Source of the DNA: an uncultured Draconibacterium sp.
Lineage (GTDB): Bacteria > Bacteroidota > Bacteroidia > Bacteroidales > Prolixibacteraceae
Reading direction: 5' to 3'
Assembly: GCF_963675585.1 (NCBI RefSeq)
Contig: NZ_OY776414.1
Coordinates: 2,893,001-2,957,000, forward strand
DNA: 64,000 bases
The position numbers and the translations under genes are program-made. Positions 53,448-62,011 of this stretch are shown here, in pieces (position 1 is the stretch's first letter; the number at the start of each line of letters is the position of its first letter). The notes under the pieces were generated by a model. It was given only the letters and a program-made list of their open reading frames with translations, was not told where the DNA came from and ran no database searches.

Positions 53448-53529
53448 CGCTTCAATCTTCTTTCATTGTGCGGTGCATGTTACATCAGCTTTACAAATGA
53501 CAAAAGCGAATGCACCAGATTGTTTAACA

Positions 53530-54495
53530 TCATTTTAACTCAAACACTCTCAATACATTTCTGTCAAAATCGAGTGCATAAATGTTCCCCTCGCTATCAA
53601 CTGCAACATCCGGCGCCTGTCCTTCAATTTTTTCATCAAATTTATCGGGAGCAGCAACCACTCCTAAAAACTCGCCCGACGGTTTATATACTTTTACGCG
53701 CACCAATCCTTTTTCGCTGGTAACAAAACTCCCCCCGGGTAAAAACGTAAAATGGGCCGGATTACAGCAGCCGCTAAAATTTTCGGTACTTGCTCCACTT
53801 GCTTTCCAGTGTTCACGCAGGTTTCCATCGGTAGTATAATTTTCGAGCGAATGCAGTCCCGGATTTACCACCCATAAATCATCGTATTCGTTTATATCAA
53901 TATCAAAATACGGGCTGGGCACAATAAATCCATGCAGAACATCTTCACTTGCTTTCCCCTCAAATTCATTTTGAAGCTCTCCGGCTTTGTTATATCGCAT
54001 AATTTTTCGTGTACCTGCATCGGCAACAAAAACATTCTCCTCACTTATAGAAATAGCCGTTATGTACGAATTATCATCTTCAAACTTCCATTCGGCCAAT
54101 GTTTCGCCGGAAGGGTTCATTAGCTGAATTCGTTTTTCGAAAGCCACATAAATAACACCATCCGAAACTTCAACAGTGTGTGGCTCTTCCCCCAATTCGT
54201 ATTCACTCAGGAGTTTCCCTGAACGATCGATGATCTTTAATTTTTGATCTCCCACCAAATAGATCTTATCTTGATCTATCGTAATTCCGGCAGGTTCGTT
54301 AAAACCTACCTTAAAATTCTTTGTCTCTTTGTAAAGAATCAGGTCTTCAGGTACATCTCTAAACTCATCAACACTGTACGCAAACTTGTTCGCCTCCATA
54401 TTGTCGGGTCGTTTCGAGTACCAGTCGCCAACCATAACCGCAACGATTACAACTGCCAGCACAATCAGAAAAAGTACGATTCCTTTGTTCTTCAT
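53530..54495 (-). CDS. Membrane-anchored NHL-type propeller protein
   Basis: 321 residues. An N-terminal anchor (about 5-24, IVLFLIVLAVVIVAVMVG) is followed by NHL-like repeats (GITIDQDKIYLVGDQKLKI, DIDINEYDDLWVVNPG, AVDSEGNIYALDFDRNVLRVF), roughly six blades. The segment ENFSGCCNPAHF carries a vicinal Cys pair, the only one among the propellers here. No enzymatic motif seen. It probably faces the periplasm next to the ferredoxin pair. Confidence 0.85.
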   Translation of the reverse strand: MKNKGIVLFLIVLAVVIVAVMVGDWYSKRPDNMEANKFAYSVDEFRDVPEDLILYKETKNFKVGFNEPAGITIDQDKIYLVGDQKLKIIDRSGKLLSEYELGEEPHTVEVSDGVIYVAFEKRIQLMNPSGETLAEWKFEDDNSYITAISISEENVFVADAGTRKIMRYNKAGELQNEFEGKASEDVLHGFIVPSPYFDIDINEYDDLWVVNPGLHSLENYTTDGNLREHWKASGASTENFSGCCNPAHFTFLPGGSFVTSEKGLVRVKVYKPSGEFLGVVAAPDKFDEKIEGQAPDVAVDSEGNIYALDFDRNVLRVFELK

Positions 54496-54563
54496 TCTTT
54501 TCTATTTTTTATGAATCACTCTCCCCTATTTACCACAAAGCAGAACTTGATTCCTTTTCATTT

Positions 54564-55985
54564 TCAACTGTTCAAATCTATACAGACCATTGTTTTTGAG
54601 TCGCGTAGTATGAGGTAGCCATCGGCAATGGCAAAAGGTGCCCATGCATCATGACCGTCTTCTATTATTTTAACTTGTTCCAGTTGAATGTATTCTTTTG
54701 TACTTGGACGTAAAATGGTCAAAGTTCCATCGTCGTTTAAAATGAAAAATTTGTTGTCGGCAATAAAATACGGCCCCAGCCCAAAACGCGATTCTTTATC
54801 ACTCGCCCAGATAATTTTTTTTGTATCGGCCGGATCGACACAAACAAATTGATTTCGGTTTGAACCACCATCTTTTGGAACAATTCCAAAAAGATGACCA
54901 TTCCAGTACACCGGTGTTTGTTGCTCACAGGCCAGTCCGTCTTTTGGTTTGTATTCATCTAATGTTGCTATACTAAACGTACCGTTATTTTCAGTCAGTT
55001 GCAACATCATACTCCCTGCTCCGTAGCCGGCAGTCATAAATATTTTTCCATCGGGCATACACACCGGCGACGGAGCAACAACAGAATGGTTCCAGTCCGA
55101 AGTTTCCCACAATATCTGACCGGTTTCGGGACCATCGGCAGCTACTCCGGTTAATGCACCAATGCTGCTGTACACATACATTTTACGACCACCAAATTCG
55201 TAAGGCATAATCGATGAGTGCGACATTTTATATGCGTTCGGATTCGGAGTTTCCCATAATTTCTCGCCAGTTTCGCAATCCACACCAATCATCAAAGCAC
55301 TTCCTCCGGTAGCTAAAACAGCCACGTCGTTATCAATTAAAGGGCACTGACCTGTGTACCAAAAAGGAATTTCGTTTTGATATTCCTTCACAATATCCAG
55401 CCCCCAGCGGAAATCTCCGGTTTCGCGGTCGAGACACATCACATGGCATTTGGGGCCAATGGTAACAATGTATTTTTCAGTAATTGCCGGAATGGTTCTC
55501 GACATTCCATGATTTCGTTTAACAGCTACATCGTAACCACGGGTCCACAATTCTTTCCCATCAACAAGCGAAATACAGCGCAATATATCGGCACGTTCCT
55601 CTTCGTTGTAATCCAAAACATACGCCAATCCCTTCCAAATTGCAGCTCCTGAATGTCCTTCACCCAAGGTCATCGACCACATTATTTTGGGGCCATCGGC
55701 GCCGAACTTTTCGATCAGTTTTACCGGCGATTTTGAAATATTGTCGTGATCAGCTCCCCTGAAATTGGTCCAGGTTTCGGAAAGTTCCCGGTAGTCAGAG
55801 GCAAATTCCTGAAAATGTTCACCAATGTTTACATCCTGCGGAGCAACTCCTTTCCCACGATTATCTGCACCTTCCAGGTTAATGGTAAAATCTTTGGTCG
55901 GGTCGTTGTTCAACCACCAGAATACAACTATAAATCCCAATATTCCCAGGCTGATTAGAATGATATTTATGGTTCGTTTTGTCAT
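54564..55985 (-). CDS. Membrane-anchored PQQ-like beta-propeller protein 3
   Basis: 473 residues from the ATG at 55985, chosen because AAGGA precedes it and the longer frame to 56039 is encoded by a dispersed repeat. N-terminal anchor about 6-24 (IILISLGILGFIVVFWWL), then a propeller with TWTNFRGADHDNIS-like start (ETWTNFRGADHDN), GLAYVLDYNEEERADILRC, HVMCLDRETGDFRWGLD and DGTLTILRPS. No Cys pair. It lies between the NHL gene and propeller 4. Confidence 0.88.
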   Translation of the reverse strand: MTKRTINIILISLGILGFIVVFWWLNNDPTKDFTINLEGADNRGKGVAPQDVNIGEHFQEFASDYRELSETWTNFRGADHDNISKSPVKLIEKFGADGPKIMWSMTLGEGHSGAAIWKGLAYVLDYNEEERADILRCISLVDGKELWTRGYDVAVKRNHGMSRTIPAITEKYIVTIGPKCHVMCLDRETGDFRWGLDIVKEYQNEIPFWYTGQCPLIDNDVAVLATGGSALMIGVDCETGEKLWETPNPNAYKMSHSSIMPYEFGGRKMYVYSSIGALTGVAADGPETGQILWETSDWNHSVVAPSPVCMPDGKIFMTAGYGAGSMMLQLTENNGTFSIATLDEYKPKDGLACEQQTPVYWNGHLFGIVPKDGGSNRNQFVCVDPADTKKIIWASDKESRFGLGPYFIADNKFFILNDDGTLTILRPSTKEYIQLEQVKIIEDGHDAWAPFAIADGYLILRDSKTMVCIDLNS

Positions 55986-55998
55986 TTTGTTCCTTATT

Positions 55999-56070
55999 GT
56001 CATTTCGAAAGAGGAACGACTGAGAAAACCCTGCTCCACTGAACAGATTTCTCCTCATTCTTCGTCGAAA
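55999..56070. repeat. Dispersed inverted repeat between propellers 3 and 4
   Basis: TGTCATTTCGAAAGAGGAAC (from 55999) and CTCATTCTTCGTCGAAA (to 56070) are imperfect inverted ends around GAGAAAACCCTGCTCCACTG. It encodes the false N-terminal extension of propeller 3 and ends 6 nt before the stop of propeller 4. Confidence 0.7.
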
Positions 56071-56076
56071 CAACAG

Positions 56077-57318
56077 CTATTCTTTAATATTATAAATCAT
56101 TAACACATCGCCATGCCGGACAAATAATTTGCCATCATAAATGGCAGGATGCGCCCAATGCGGCCCGGCACCTGCATCAACTTTAAAGTTACTTATTATT
56201 TTAAGACTATCGGTTGACGGTTCTGCCAAAGCAACGTTTCCACGTTTCTCTTCATACAAATAAAGCATGTCATCAGCCGTAATTATCGCCCCTTTGTTCT
56301 CCCAATCCTGTTCCCATTTCGTTTCACCGGTTTCCCAGTTTACACTTGCCCATTTCCCCCGGGAATTATTTTCCCAGGTTGAACCGTAAATATTTCCTTC
56401 AACGAAAACAACACCACCATGGTGTGTATCGAGTATATTATTTTCCCATTTTAATTTAATCGATTTTCCGTCATCTGACAATGAAAACAACAGGGCCGGA
56501 TGTTCGTAACCGCTTGTTACAAAAATTTCGCCATTATGATATAAGGGCGCATTGGTTTGTGCCCCCTTCCCGTTTTCGTGTGTATGGTACTGGAACAGGT
56601 TATAACTCCACAATATTTCTCCATTTAAGGGATTTACTCCGATAAGATTGTCGGCGGTTTGAACCAAAACGATTTCCTGCCCCTGATGATTGATCAAAGT
56701 GGGTGAAGCATATGATTTTGTTCCACCCAAACTTTTGGTCTTCCAAACCTGATTGCCGGTATCTTTATTAAAAGCCACCATGGTATTGATTTCTCCACCG
56801 GTTACATAAAAAACTAAATTACCCGCAACCAGCGGAGCCTCGGCATCGCCATGTTTATGTATTTCTCCTGAATAATTTTTTACCGCGTCAATTTTCCAGA
56901 GTGTATTTCCGCTTTTTGCATCCACACAACTTAGCTGACCGGTACCGCTCGAAACGTATAATTTACCATTGCTATACGTAGGTGTACTCCGGCTATCGAT
57001 GTACGATCGTGTCCACGAGCGCCCGTAAGGAGTCTCCCACAACAATTCACCATTAAAATTAAAAGCTGACAAAATATCGGTTGTATCTTGTTTTATTCCT
57101 GTAATAAAAATCGTTTGACCAACAACAATGGCTTGCGAAAAACCTTTTCCAACACCTTCAATTTTTTTAAATAGCTCAGGACCCGATTCCGGCCATTCTT
57201 TTAACAAGCCCGTTTCGTTGTATAATCCTGAACGGTTGACTCCTCTCCACTCCACAACTTCCTGGCTAAATAACCGGATGGTGAAAAGAAGAAACAATAT
57301 GGCGAAACCACTTTTCAT
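56077..57318 (-). CDS. Exported PQQ-like beta-propeller protein 4
   Basis: 413 residues. Signal peptide MKSGFAILFLLFTIRLFSQ, then the shared head VEWRGVNRSGLYNETGLLKE and WPESGPELF. Blades include GQLSCVDAKSGNTLWKID and MVAFNKDTGNQVWKTKSLGG. The shared tail is GAGPHWAHPAIYDGKLFVRH with GDVLMIYNI. It is close to propellers 5 and 6, indicating duplication. Such proteins are often labelled BamB-like or alcohol dehydrogenase; no dehydrogenase residues are evident. Confidence 0.9.
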   Translation of the reverse strand: MKSGFAILFLLFTIRLFSQEVVEWRGVNRSGLYNETGLLKEWPESGPELFKKIEGVGKGFSQAIVVGQTIFITGIKQDTTDILSAFNFNGELLWETPYGRSWTRSYIDSRSTPTYSNGKLYVSSGTGQLSCVDAKSGNTLWKIDAVKNYSGEIHKHGDAEAPLVAGNLVFYVTGGEINTMVAFNKDTGNQVWKTKSLGGTKSYASPTLINHQGQEIVLVQTADNLIGVNPLNGEILWSYNLFQYHTHENGKGAQTNAPLYHNGEIFVTSGYEHPALLFSLSDDGKSIKLKWENNILDTHHGGVVFVEGNIYGSTWENNSRGKWASVNWETGETKWEQDWENKGAIITADDMLYLYEEKRGNVALAEPSTDSLKIISNFKVDAGAGPHWAHPAIYDGKLFVRHGDVLMIYNIKE

Positions 57319-57372
57319 TTAAATAAAGGTATAAGATTTCTCAAGTTAGTGAGACCTGCAAAATACTTGTGT

Positions 57373-58611
57373 TTAATTCGCTTTTATATTGTACACCATT
57401 AAAACATCGCCATGGCGTAAAAGCAGTTTCCCATCAGAAATATAAAGATGCGCCCAATGCGGACCTGCTCCTTTTGTTACTTTAAACTGGCTAACTACGT
57501 CAAATCCATCAGGATCAGGTTTTATAATTCCCACATTTCCTTTTTCGTTGTAAGCATAAAAAAGTCCGTCAGCCATTACCATTGAACCTTTTGTATCCCA
57601 ATCAGCCACATACATAATTTCACCGGTATTCCAATTCATACAAATCCACTTGCCGCGTTTATTATCGCGCCAGTTTGAACCATACAAATAACCATCGTGC
57701 AGAATAACTCCATGATGATGATTATCAAAAGTATGATCAATAAATTTTTCAGTAACCCCGGTTCCTAAACTATCCATCTCAAGCATCACCGCCTGATAAT
57801 CATATCCCATGGTAAGAAAAATCTGATTGTCTTTAAACACAGGAGTGTTTGTCCAAATTAATCCATTTTGATCCCACTTTTCGGGACTCCAGTATTTATA
57901 GTGCCATGCAATCTCACCTGTCTCAGGAATTACAGCAAGCAAATCAGTTCCAATTACCGCTAAAATATATCGTAAATTTTTGTAGTTGTAAACAGTTGCT
58001 GAAGCGTAGGCACGGGGTCCTCCCAGCGATTTTGTTTCCCATACCGTTTCGCCTGTCATTTTATTTAGAGCAACTACACTAGTTTCTTGTCCTCCTGGTG
58101 TACAAATTACCAAATCGTCGACAATTAGCGGAGTTTCAGAATTCCCCCAAATATGGTACTCTCCTTCAAAATCTTTGTCAACTTCGACGGCCCAGTTCTC
58201 CTTGCCCGAATTTCGATCGATGCAAGCCACGCGACCGGTTCCGCTTTGTACATAAATCCTGTCGCCTTCAATTACCGGTGTGCTTCGTGTATCGGGAAAA
58301 GATTTGTTCCACGAACGACCGTATGTTACCTGCCAGTTAAAAGTACCGTCTGAATTTATTGAAGTAAGATAATCCAGTGTGTCGATCATTCCTGTAGTAT
58401 AAATTACTCCGTCGTACAAAATTGGAGAAGAATACCCCTTCCCTATTTTTTCCACCTCCAATAAAAGTTCAGGTCCGTTTTCGGGCCAGGCTTTTAAGAG
58501 GTTGGTTTCGGGGAAGTGTCCATCGCGATTTGGACCCCGCCACTGTGTTACCTGAGCCGTTAATGCCAGGCTAAACAAGATCAATAGAATAGTTAATTTA
58601 GATTTTTTCAT
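57373..58611 (-). CDS. Exported PQQ-like beta-propeller protein 5
   Basis: 412 residues. Signal peptide MKKSKLTILLILFSLALTAQ, head QWRGPNRDGHFPETNLLKAW, tail GAGPHWAHLYISDGKLLLRH plus GDVLMVYNIKA. It aligns with propeller 4 over nearly its full length (for example TYGRSWNKSFPDTRSTP against PYGRSWTRSYIDSRSTP). It starts 14 nt after the response regulator gene, so it is the first structural gene under the two-component operon. Confidence 0.9.
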   Translation of the reverse strand: MKKSKLTILLILFSLALTAQVTQWRGPNRDGHFPETNLLKAWPENGPELLLEVEKIGKGYSSPILYDGVIYTTGMIDTLDYLTSINSDGTFNWQVTYGRSWNKSFPDTRSTPVIEGDRIYVQSGTGRVACIDRNSGKENWAVEVDKDFEGEYHIWGNSETPLIVDDLVICTPGGQETSVVALNKMTGETVWETKSLGGPRAYASATVYNYKNLRYILAVIGTDLLAVIPETGEIAWHYKYWSPEKWDQNGLIWTNTPVFKDNQIFLTMGYDYQAVMLEMDSLGTGVTEKFIDHTFDNHHHGVILHDGYLYGSNWRDNKRGKWICMNWNTGEIMYVADWDTKGSMVMADGLFYAYNEKGNVGIIKPDPDGFDVVSQFKVTKGAGPHWAHLYISDGKLLLRHGDVLMVYNIKAN

Positions 58612-58625
58612 GGTTTATTAATGTT

Positions 58626-59342
58626 CTAAAACGAATTATAATTCAATTTTTCGAAAGTAGTTTTCCGGTAACGTGTACCTATTGGAAATTCTTTTCCGGC
58701 AAGAGTTACCATAACCGGGCTAAAACTGGTTATTCGGTTTTTCGCCACCAAATAAGAGCGATGAATACGAATAAATAATTTTTCGGGTAGCGTTTTTTGT
58801 ATGGAAGAAATGGTTGCCCGGCTGTTAATTTCGCGATCGTTGGTGTGAAGCTTTATGTAATCGCCAAAACTCTCAACAAAAATTACTTCGGAAACAGGCA
58901 CCTTGTGAATTATATTTTTTTCGCGGAGGTAAATGTACTCCTCATCTCCATTATTTTTATGGAGCGACACTTCGCTAATTGTTATATTTTGCTGATTATA
59001 TTTATCAATGGTTTGCAAAAAGCGCTCAAACGAAATGGGTTTTAACAAATAGTCGAGAATGTTTAATTCGTAGCTTTCGATTGCATATTCGCGATACGCG
59101 GTTGTAAAAACCACTGCCGGAGGATTCTGCAGGGTTCTCACCAAATCGGTCCCCTTCATTTCTGGCATTTGAATATCCAGAAACATTAAATCCACATCAT
59201 TATTTTTCAAAAAGTCAAATGCTTCAACAGCATCAAAACAGGTGCCCACCACCTGCAGTGAACTAACCTTTTGAATGTGCGATTTTAGCACTTCTGTGGC
59301 CAAAGGTTCATCGTCTACTATTAAACATTTTGTTTTATTCAT
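58626..59342 (-). CDS. LytTR-family response regulator
   Basis: 238 residues. Receiver domain with phospho-acceptor Asp56 (VDLMFLDIQMPEMKG) and C-terminal LytTR DNA-binding domain (VIFVESFGDYIKLHTND, LFIRIHRSYLVAKNRI). It overlaps the kinase gene by 8 nt and is followed directly by propeller 5, so it probably controls the redox operon. Confidence 0.94.
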   Translation of the reverse strand: MNKTKCLIVDDEPLATEVLKSHIQKVSSLQVVGTCFDAVEAFDFLKNNDVDLMFLDIQMPEMKGTDLVRTLQNPPAVVFTTAYREYAIESYELNILDYLLKPISFERFLQTIDKYNQQNITISEVSLHKNNGDEEYIYLREKNIIHKVPVSEVIFVESFGDYIKLHTNDREINSRATISSIQKTLPEKLFIRIHRSYLVAKNRITSFSPVMVTLAGKEFPIGTRYRKTTFEKLNYNSF

Positions 59343-60390
59343 TTTTCAAAAAAACTACCAGGTTAACTTCAAATTCCTTTTCATTTTGATGAATATTGAG
59401 TTTATACGAACCGGGATAAATTAATTCCAGTCGTCGTTGTACATTTTTCAATCCGATTCCTTCGCTCAACGCCAGATCTTTTTTCATATCGCCAAGTGTT
59501 GAATTTAACACTTTTAGTTTTAGCGAATCATCTTTGATATCAATGCTTATCCTTATTTTTGGATTTGTACGATCGTTGCTGGCACCGTGTTTAAAGCTGT
59601 TTTCGATAAAAGGCAACAAAAGTAATGGAGCAATTACATGCGAATCGGCTTTTCCATTTACTTGGTATTCTAAATCCAAACGATTGTTGTATCGTAACTT
59701 TTCAAGTTCAATGTAACTGTCCAAAATTTCCAGCTCGTTTGAAAGGGCTACAAACTTGTCGTTACTTTTATAAATCATATAATCGAGTAATCCCGATAGC
59801 TTTAACACCACATCGGATGTACGATCTGATTTTATGAGGGTTAAAGCATACAAATTATTCAACGTATTAAATAAAAAGTGTGGATGAATCTGCGACTTCA
59901 GAAAACTTAATTCAGCTTCTAATTTTTCTTCTGCCAGTTTCTGCTTTTGTATTTCATCGAGGTACCATTTTTTAAAAATTACAACGGTTGATGCCATTAC
60001 CGGCACACCGTAATTGGTAATTAAAAGAATGAAAATCTTTTCAGGATAAATAAACGGCAATTTCGAATAATCGAAATGATCGGGAAATAAATTAAGCTGC
60101 CGCAATGTTAAGTAAATTGCGGTACCAAAAACAATGGCGTGAATGAACAGATAAATTGCAAATCTCAAAAATCGTTTGGGATGAAAAGCCTTGGGTAAAA
60201 TCCAGTAAATAAGAATATAAGTACCAATAATTCGCACCGGCATTAACGACAGGTTGTACATCCCTTCTTCGTAATAGTTTCCCCAATATCCGCCATACGA
60301 AAGCGAATACAAAAGAAATATCACAATCCAGAAAAGGACGTGCCACACTATACGATACCTAAAAATTATGGGAAGCCGATCTTTATTCAT
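59335..60390 (-). CDS. LytS-family membrane histidine kinase
   Basis: 351 residues. Four membrane helices in residues about 12-140, a short coiled coil (KLAEEKLEAELSFLK) and the His_kinase domain with QIHPHFLFNTLNNLYAL (His171). The HATPase part has LLLPFIENSFKHG (N box) and EGIGLKNVQRRLELIY. No periplasmic sensor domain is visible, so sensing may use the membrane helices. Cotranscribed with the LytTR regulator. Confidence 0.94.
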   Translation of the reverse strand: MNKDRLPIIFRYRIVWHVLFWIVIFLLYSLSYGGYWGNYYEEGMYNLSLMPVRIIGTYILIYWILPKAFHPKRFLRFAIYLFIHAIVFGTAIYLTLRQLNLFPDHFDYSKLPFIYPEKIFILLITNYGVPVMASTVVIFKKWYLDEIQKQKLAEEKLEAELSFLKSQIHPHFLFNTLNNLYALTLIKSDRTSDVVLKLSGLLDYMIYKSNDKFVALSNELEILDSYIELEKLRYNNRLDLEYQVNGKADSHVIAPLLLLPFIENSFKHGASNDRTNPKIRISIDIKDDSLKLKVLNSTLGDMKKDLALSEGIGLKNVQRRLELIYPGSYKLNIHQNEKEFEVNLVVFLKNE

Positions 60391-60408
60391 TTTGATTTTT
60401 GATTGCTA

Positions 60409-60416
60409 CAAATTTA
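60409..60416 (-). promoter_or_regulatory. Candidate promoter of the kinase-regulator-propeller operon
   Basis: Minus strand TAAATTTG matches TAnnTTTG, 18 nt before the kinase ATG. No -33 element at the ideal distance. It lies downstream of the terminator of propeller 6, consistent with an independent start here. Confidence 0.45.
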
Positions 60417-60460
60417 TTCTTCCAGAACTTTAATATGGCATACCAACGATGAATAGAACG

Positions 60461-60498
60461 CAAAAAGAGATGTTTAACTGTTTAAACACCTCTTGAGC
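60461..60498 (-). terminator. Terminator of propeller 6
   Basis: On the minus strand AAGAGGTGTTTAA, loop, TTAAACATCTCTT then T-rich. The 13-position stem has one mismatch. It separates propeller 6 from the kinase operon. Confidence 0.75.
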
Positions 60499-60514
60499 AT
60501 GTAAAATTTTATAC

Positions 60515-61726
60515 TTATTTAATTTTATATACAACCAAAGCATCGCCGTGATGAACAAACAGGCGGCCGTTGTTTATTACCGGATGTGCCCAGTGTTGTG
60601 CCGAGCCCAGCTCAACTTTTGTTTGGCTTATTACCTTAAAAGCATCAGGCGTTGCTTCAACCAAAGCCAGCTCACCACGTTCGCTGTAACAGTACAACAT
60701 TCCATCGGCATAAATGGTTACTCCTTTTGCAATTGATTTATCAACGTAGGTTTCAGCTCCGGTTTCCCAGTTCACACAACGCCATTCGCGTGCATTATCG
60801 CCCGATCCGTATAGATAACCATCAACTACTACCATTCCACCCATCCGGCTGTCGAGTTCCTTTTTGCTCCAAACTTCTTTCACACTGCTTCCATCATCAC
60901 TTAACGCTAACATTTCGCCACCTTGTCCGTAACCACTAAAACAGAACAAACTACCATTATAAAAAATCGGCGTATTAGGATGTACTTTCCAACGATTTGT
61001 GTGCGGGAAATCCCAAAGTAACTGACCGTTTTTAGCATCTAATCCGATAATATGATCTGCAGTATGTGTTACCAAAAGAGTACGCGATGGCAGTTTTAAT
61101 AAAAGAGGGGAACAATAGGCAGAAAGTTCTCCTTTTCCTGCCGAAGTCCAGACTAAGTCGCCGGTAAAGCGGTTAAGCGCAACCACATTATTTTTCTTTC
61201 CACCCGGTGTTACGTATACCACATCGTCGGTTACAACAACGGTTTCGGTTACACCCCAGGTAATGTTTTGTCCATCAAAATCTTCAAATACATTTTTTGT
61301 CCATTTTGCATTTCCGTTATTGGCATCCATGCAATAAAGAACACCATAACCCGAATACATATACATTAAATCACCTGCAACTACAACCGACGAGCGAGCT
61401 CCCGGATAACTATCCTTAAATTCGTTGCCGTACTCTTTTTTCCATTGCAGTTTTCCATCCTGATTAAAAACAAAAATGTAACCTTTCGAATCAATCATCG
61501 ACGATAGATAAATTAATCCGTTTGCAAATACCGGCGACGAATGACCTTCTCCCAGGCCTTCAAACGACCAAAGTATTTCGGGTCCGTTTACCGGCCATTC
61601 TTTTAAAAGGCCTGTTTCGTTGTATATTCCACTATTGTTTTCGCCACGCCATTTTGTGGGTGTTTGGGCAAAAACCGAAGTTGAAAGAATTAGACATGCG
61701 AAGAATAAAAATGCTTTTTGAATCAT
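60515..61726 (-). CDS. Exported PQQ-like beta-propeller protein 6
   Basis: 403 residues. Signal peptide MIQKAFLFFACLILSTSVFA, head KWRGENNSGIYNETGLLKEW, tail GSAQHWAHPVINNGRLFVHH plus GDALVVYKIK. It is a paralog of propellers 4 and 5. Two cysteines (VLYCMDANNG and AYCSPLL) are isolated, not paired. It is a separate transcription unit upstream of the two-component genes, with its own terminator. Confidence 0.9.
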   Translation of the reverse strand: MIQKAFLFFACLILSTSVFAQTPTKWRGENNSGIYNETGLLKEWPVNGPEILWSFEGLGEGHSSPVFANGLIYLSSMIDSKGYIFVFNQDGKLQWKKEYGNEFKDSYPGARSSVVVAGDLMYMYSGYGVLYCMDANNGNAKWTKNVFEDFDGQNITWGVTETVVVTDDVVYVTPGGKKNNVVALNRFTGDLVWTSAGKGELSAYCSPLLLKLPSRTLLVTHTADHIIGLDAKNGQLLWDFPHTNRWKVHPNTPIFYNGSLFCFSGYGQGGEMLALSDDGSSVKEVWSKKELDSRMGGMVVVDGYLYGSGDNAREWRCVNWETGAETYVDKSIAKGVTIYADGMLYCYSERGELALVEATPDAFKVISQTKVELGSAQHWAHPVINNGRLFVHHGDALVVYKIK

Positions 61727-62011
61727 GACTTAAGTTAAAATGGTTTATGAGCTAAAAATAGAACCAATTGGTAATATTTACAATTTACTTCAATTATTTA
61801 GTGCCTATCTAAATAGTACACTACCATAGAGTTATTGCCAGTTTACTCAAAAAGAAAAGCAGAAACCACACCAATTAAACATTAGTTCAGCACAAATAAG
61901 AATCTCAAGATTTTCAAAATCAATAAATGATATGCTCCACCTTAAATTATCAGAATAATATGCGCTGGTTCGTTATCTTTTTTTTAGTTTCAAAGAAAAA
62001 AACTGCAGACT

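Noticed and set aside
43240-61726. Reading the propellers as PQQ-dependent alcohol dehydrogenases
   Set aside because: Only the general PQQ_2 repeat pattern is visible; no vicinal Cys pair, cytochrome domain or pqq genes support catalysis with PQQ.
61727-62011. LytTR binding sites upstream of propeller 6
   Set aside because: No clear pair of direct repeats at the usual spacing could be recognised by eye.
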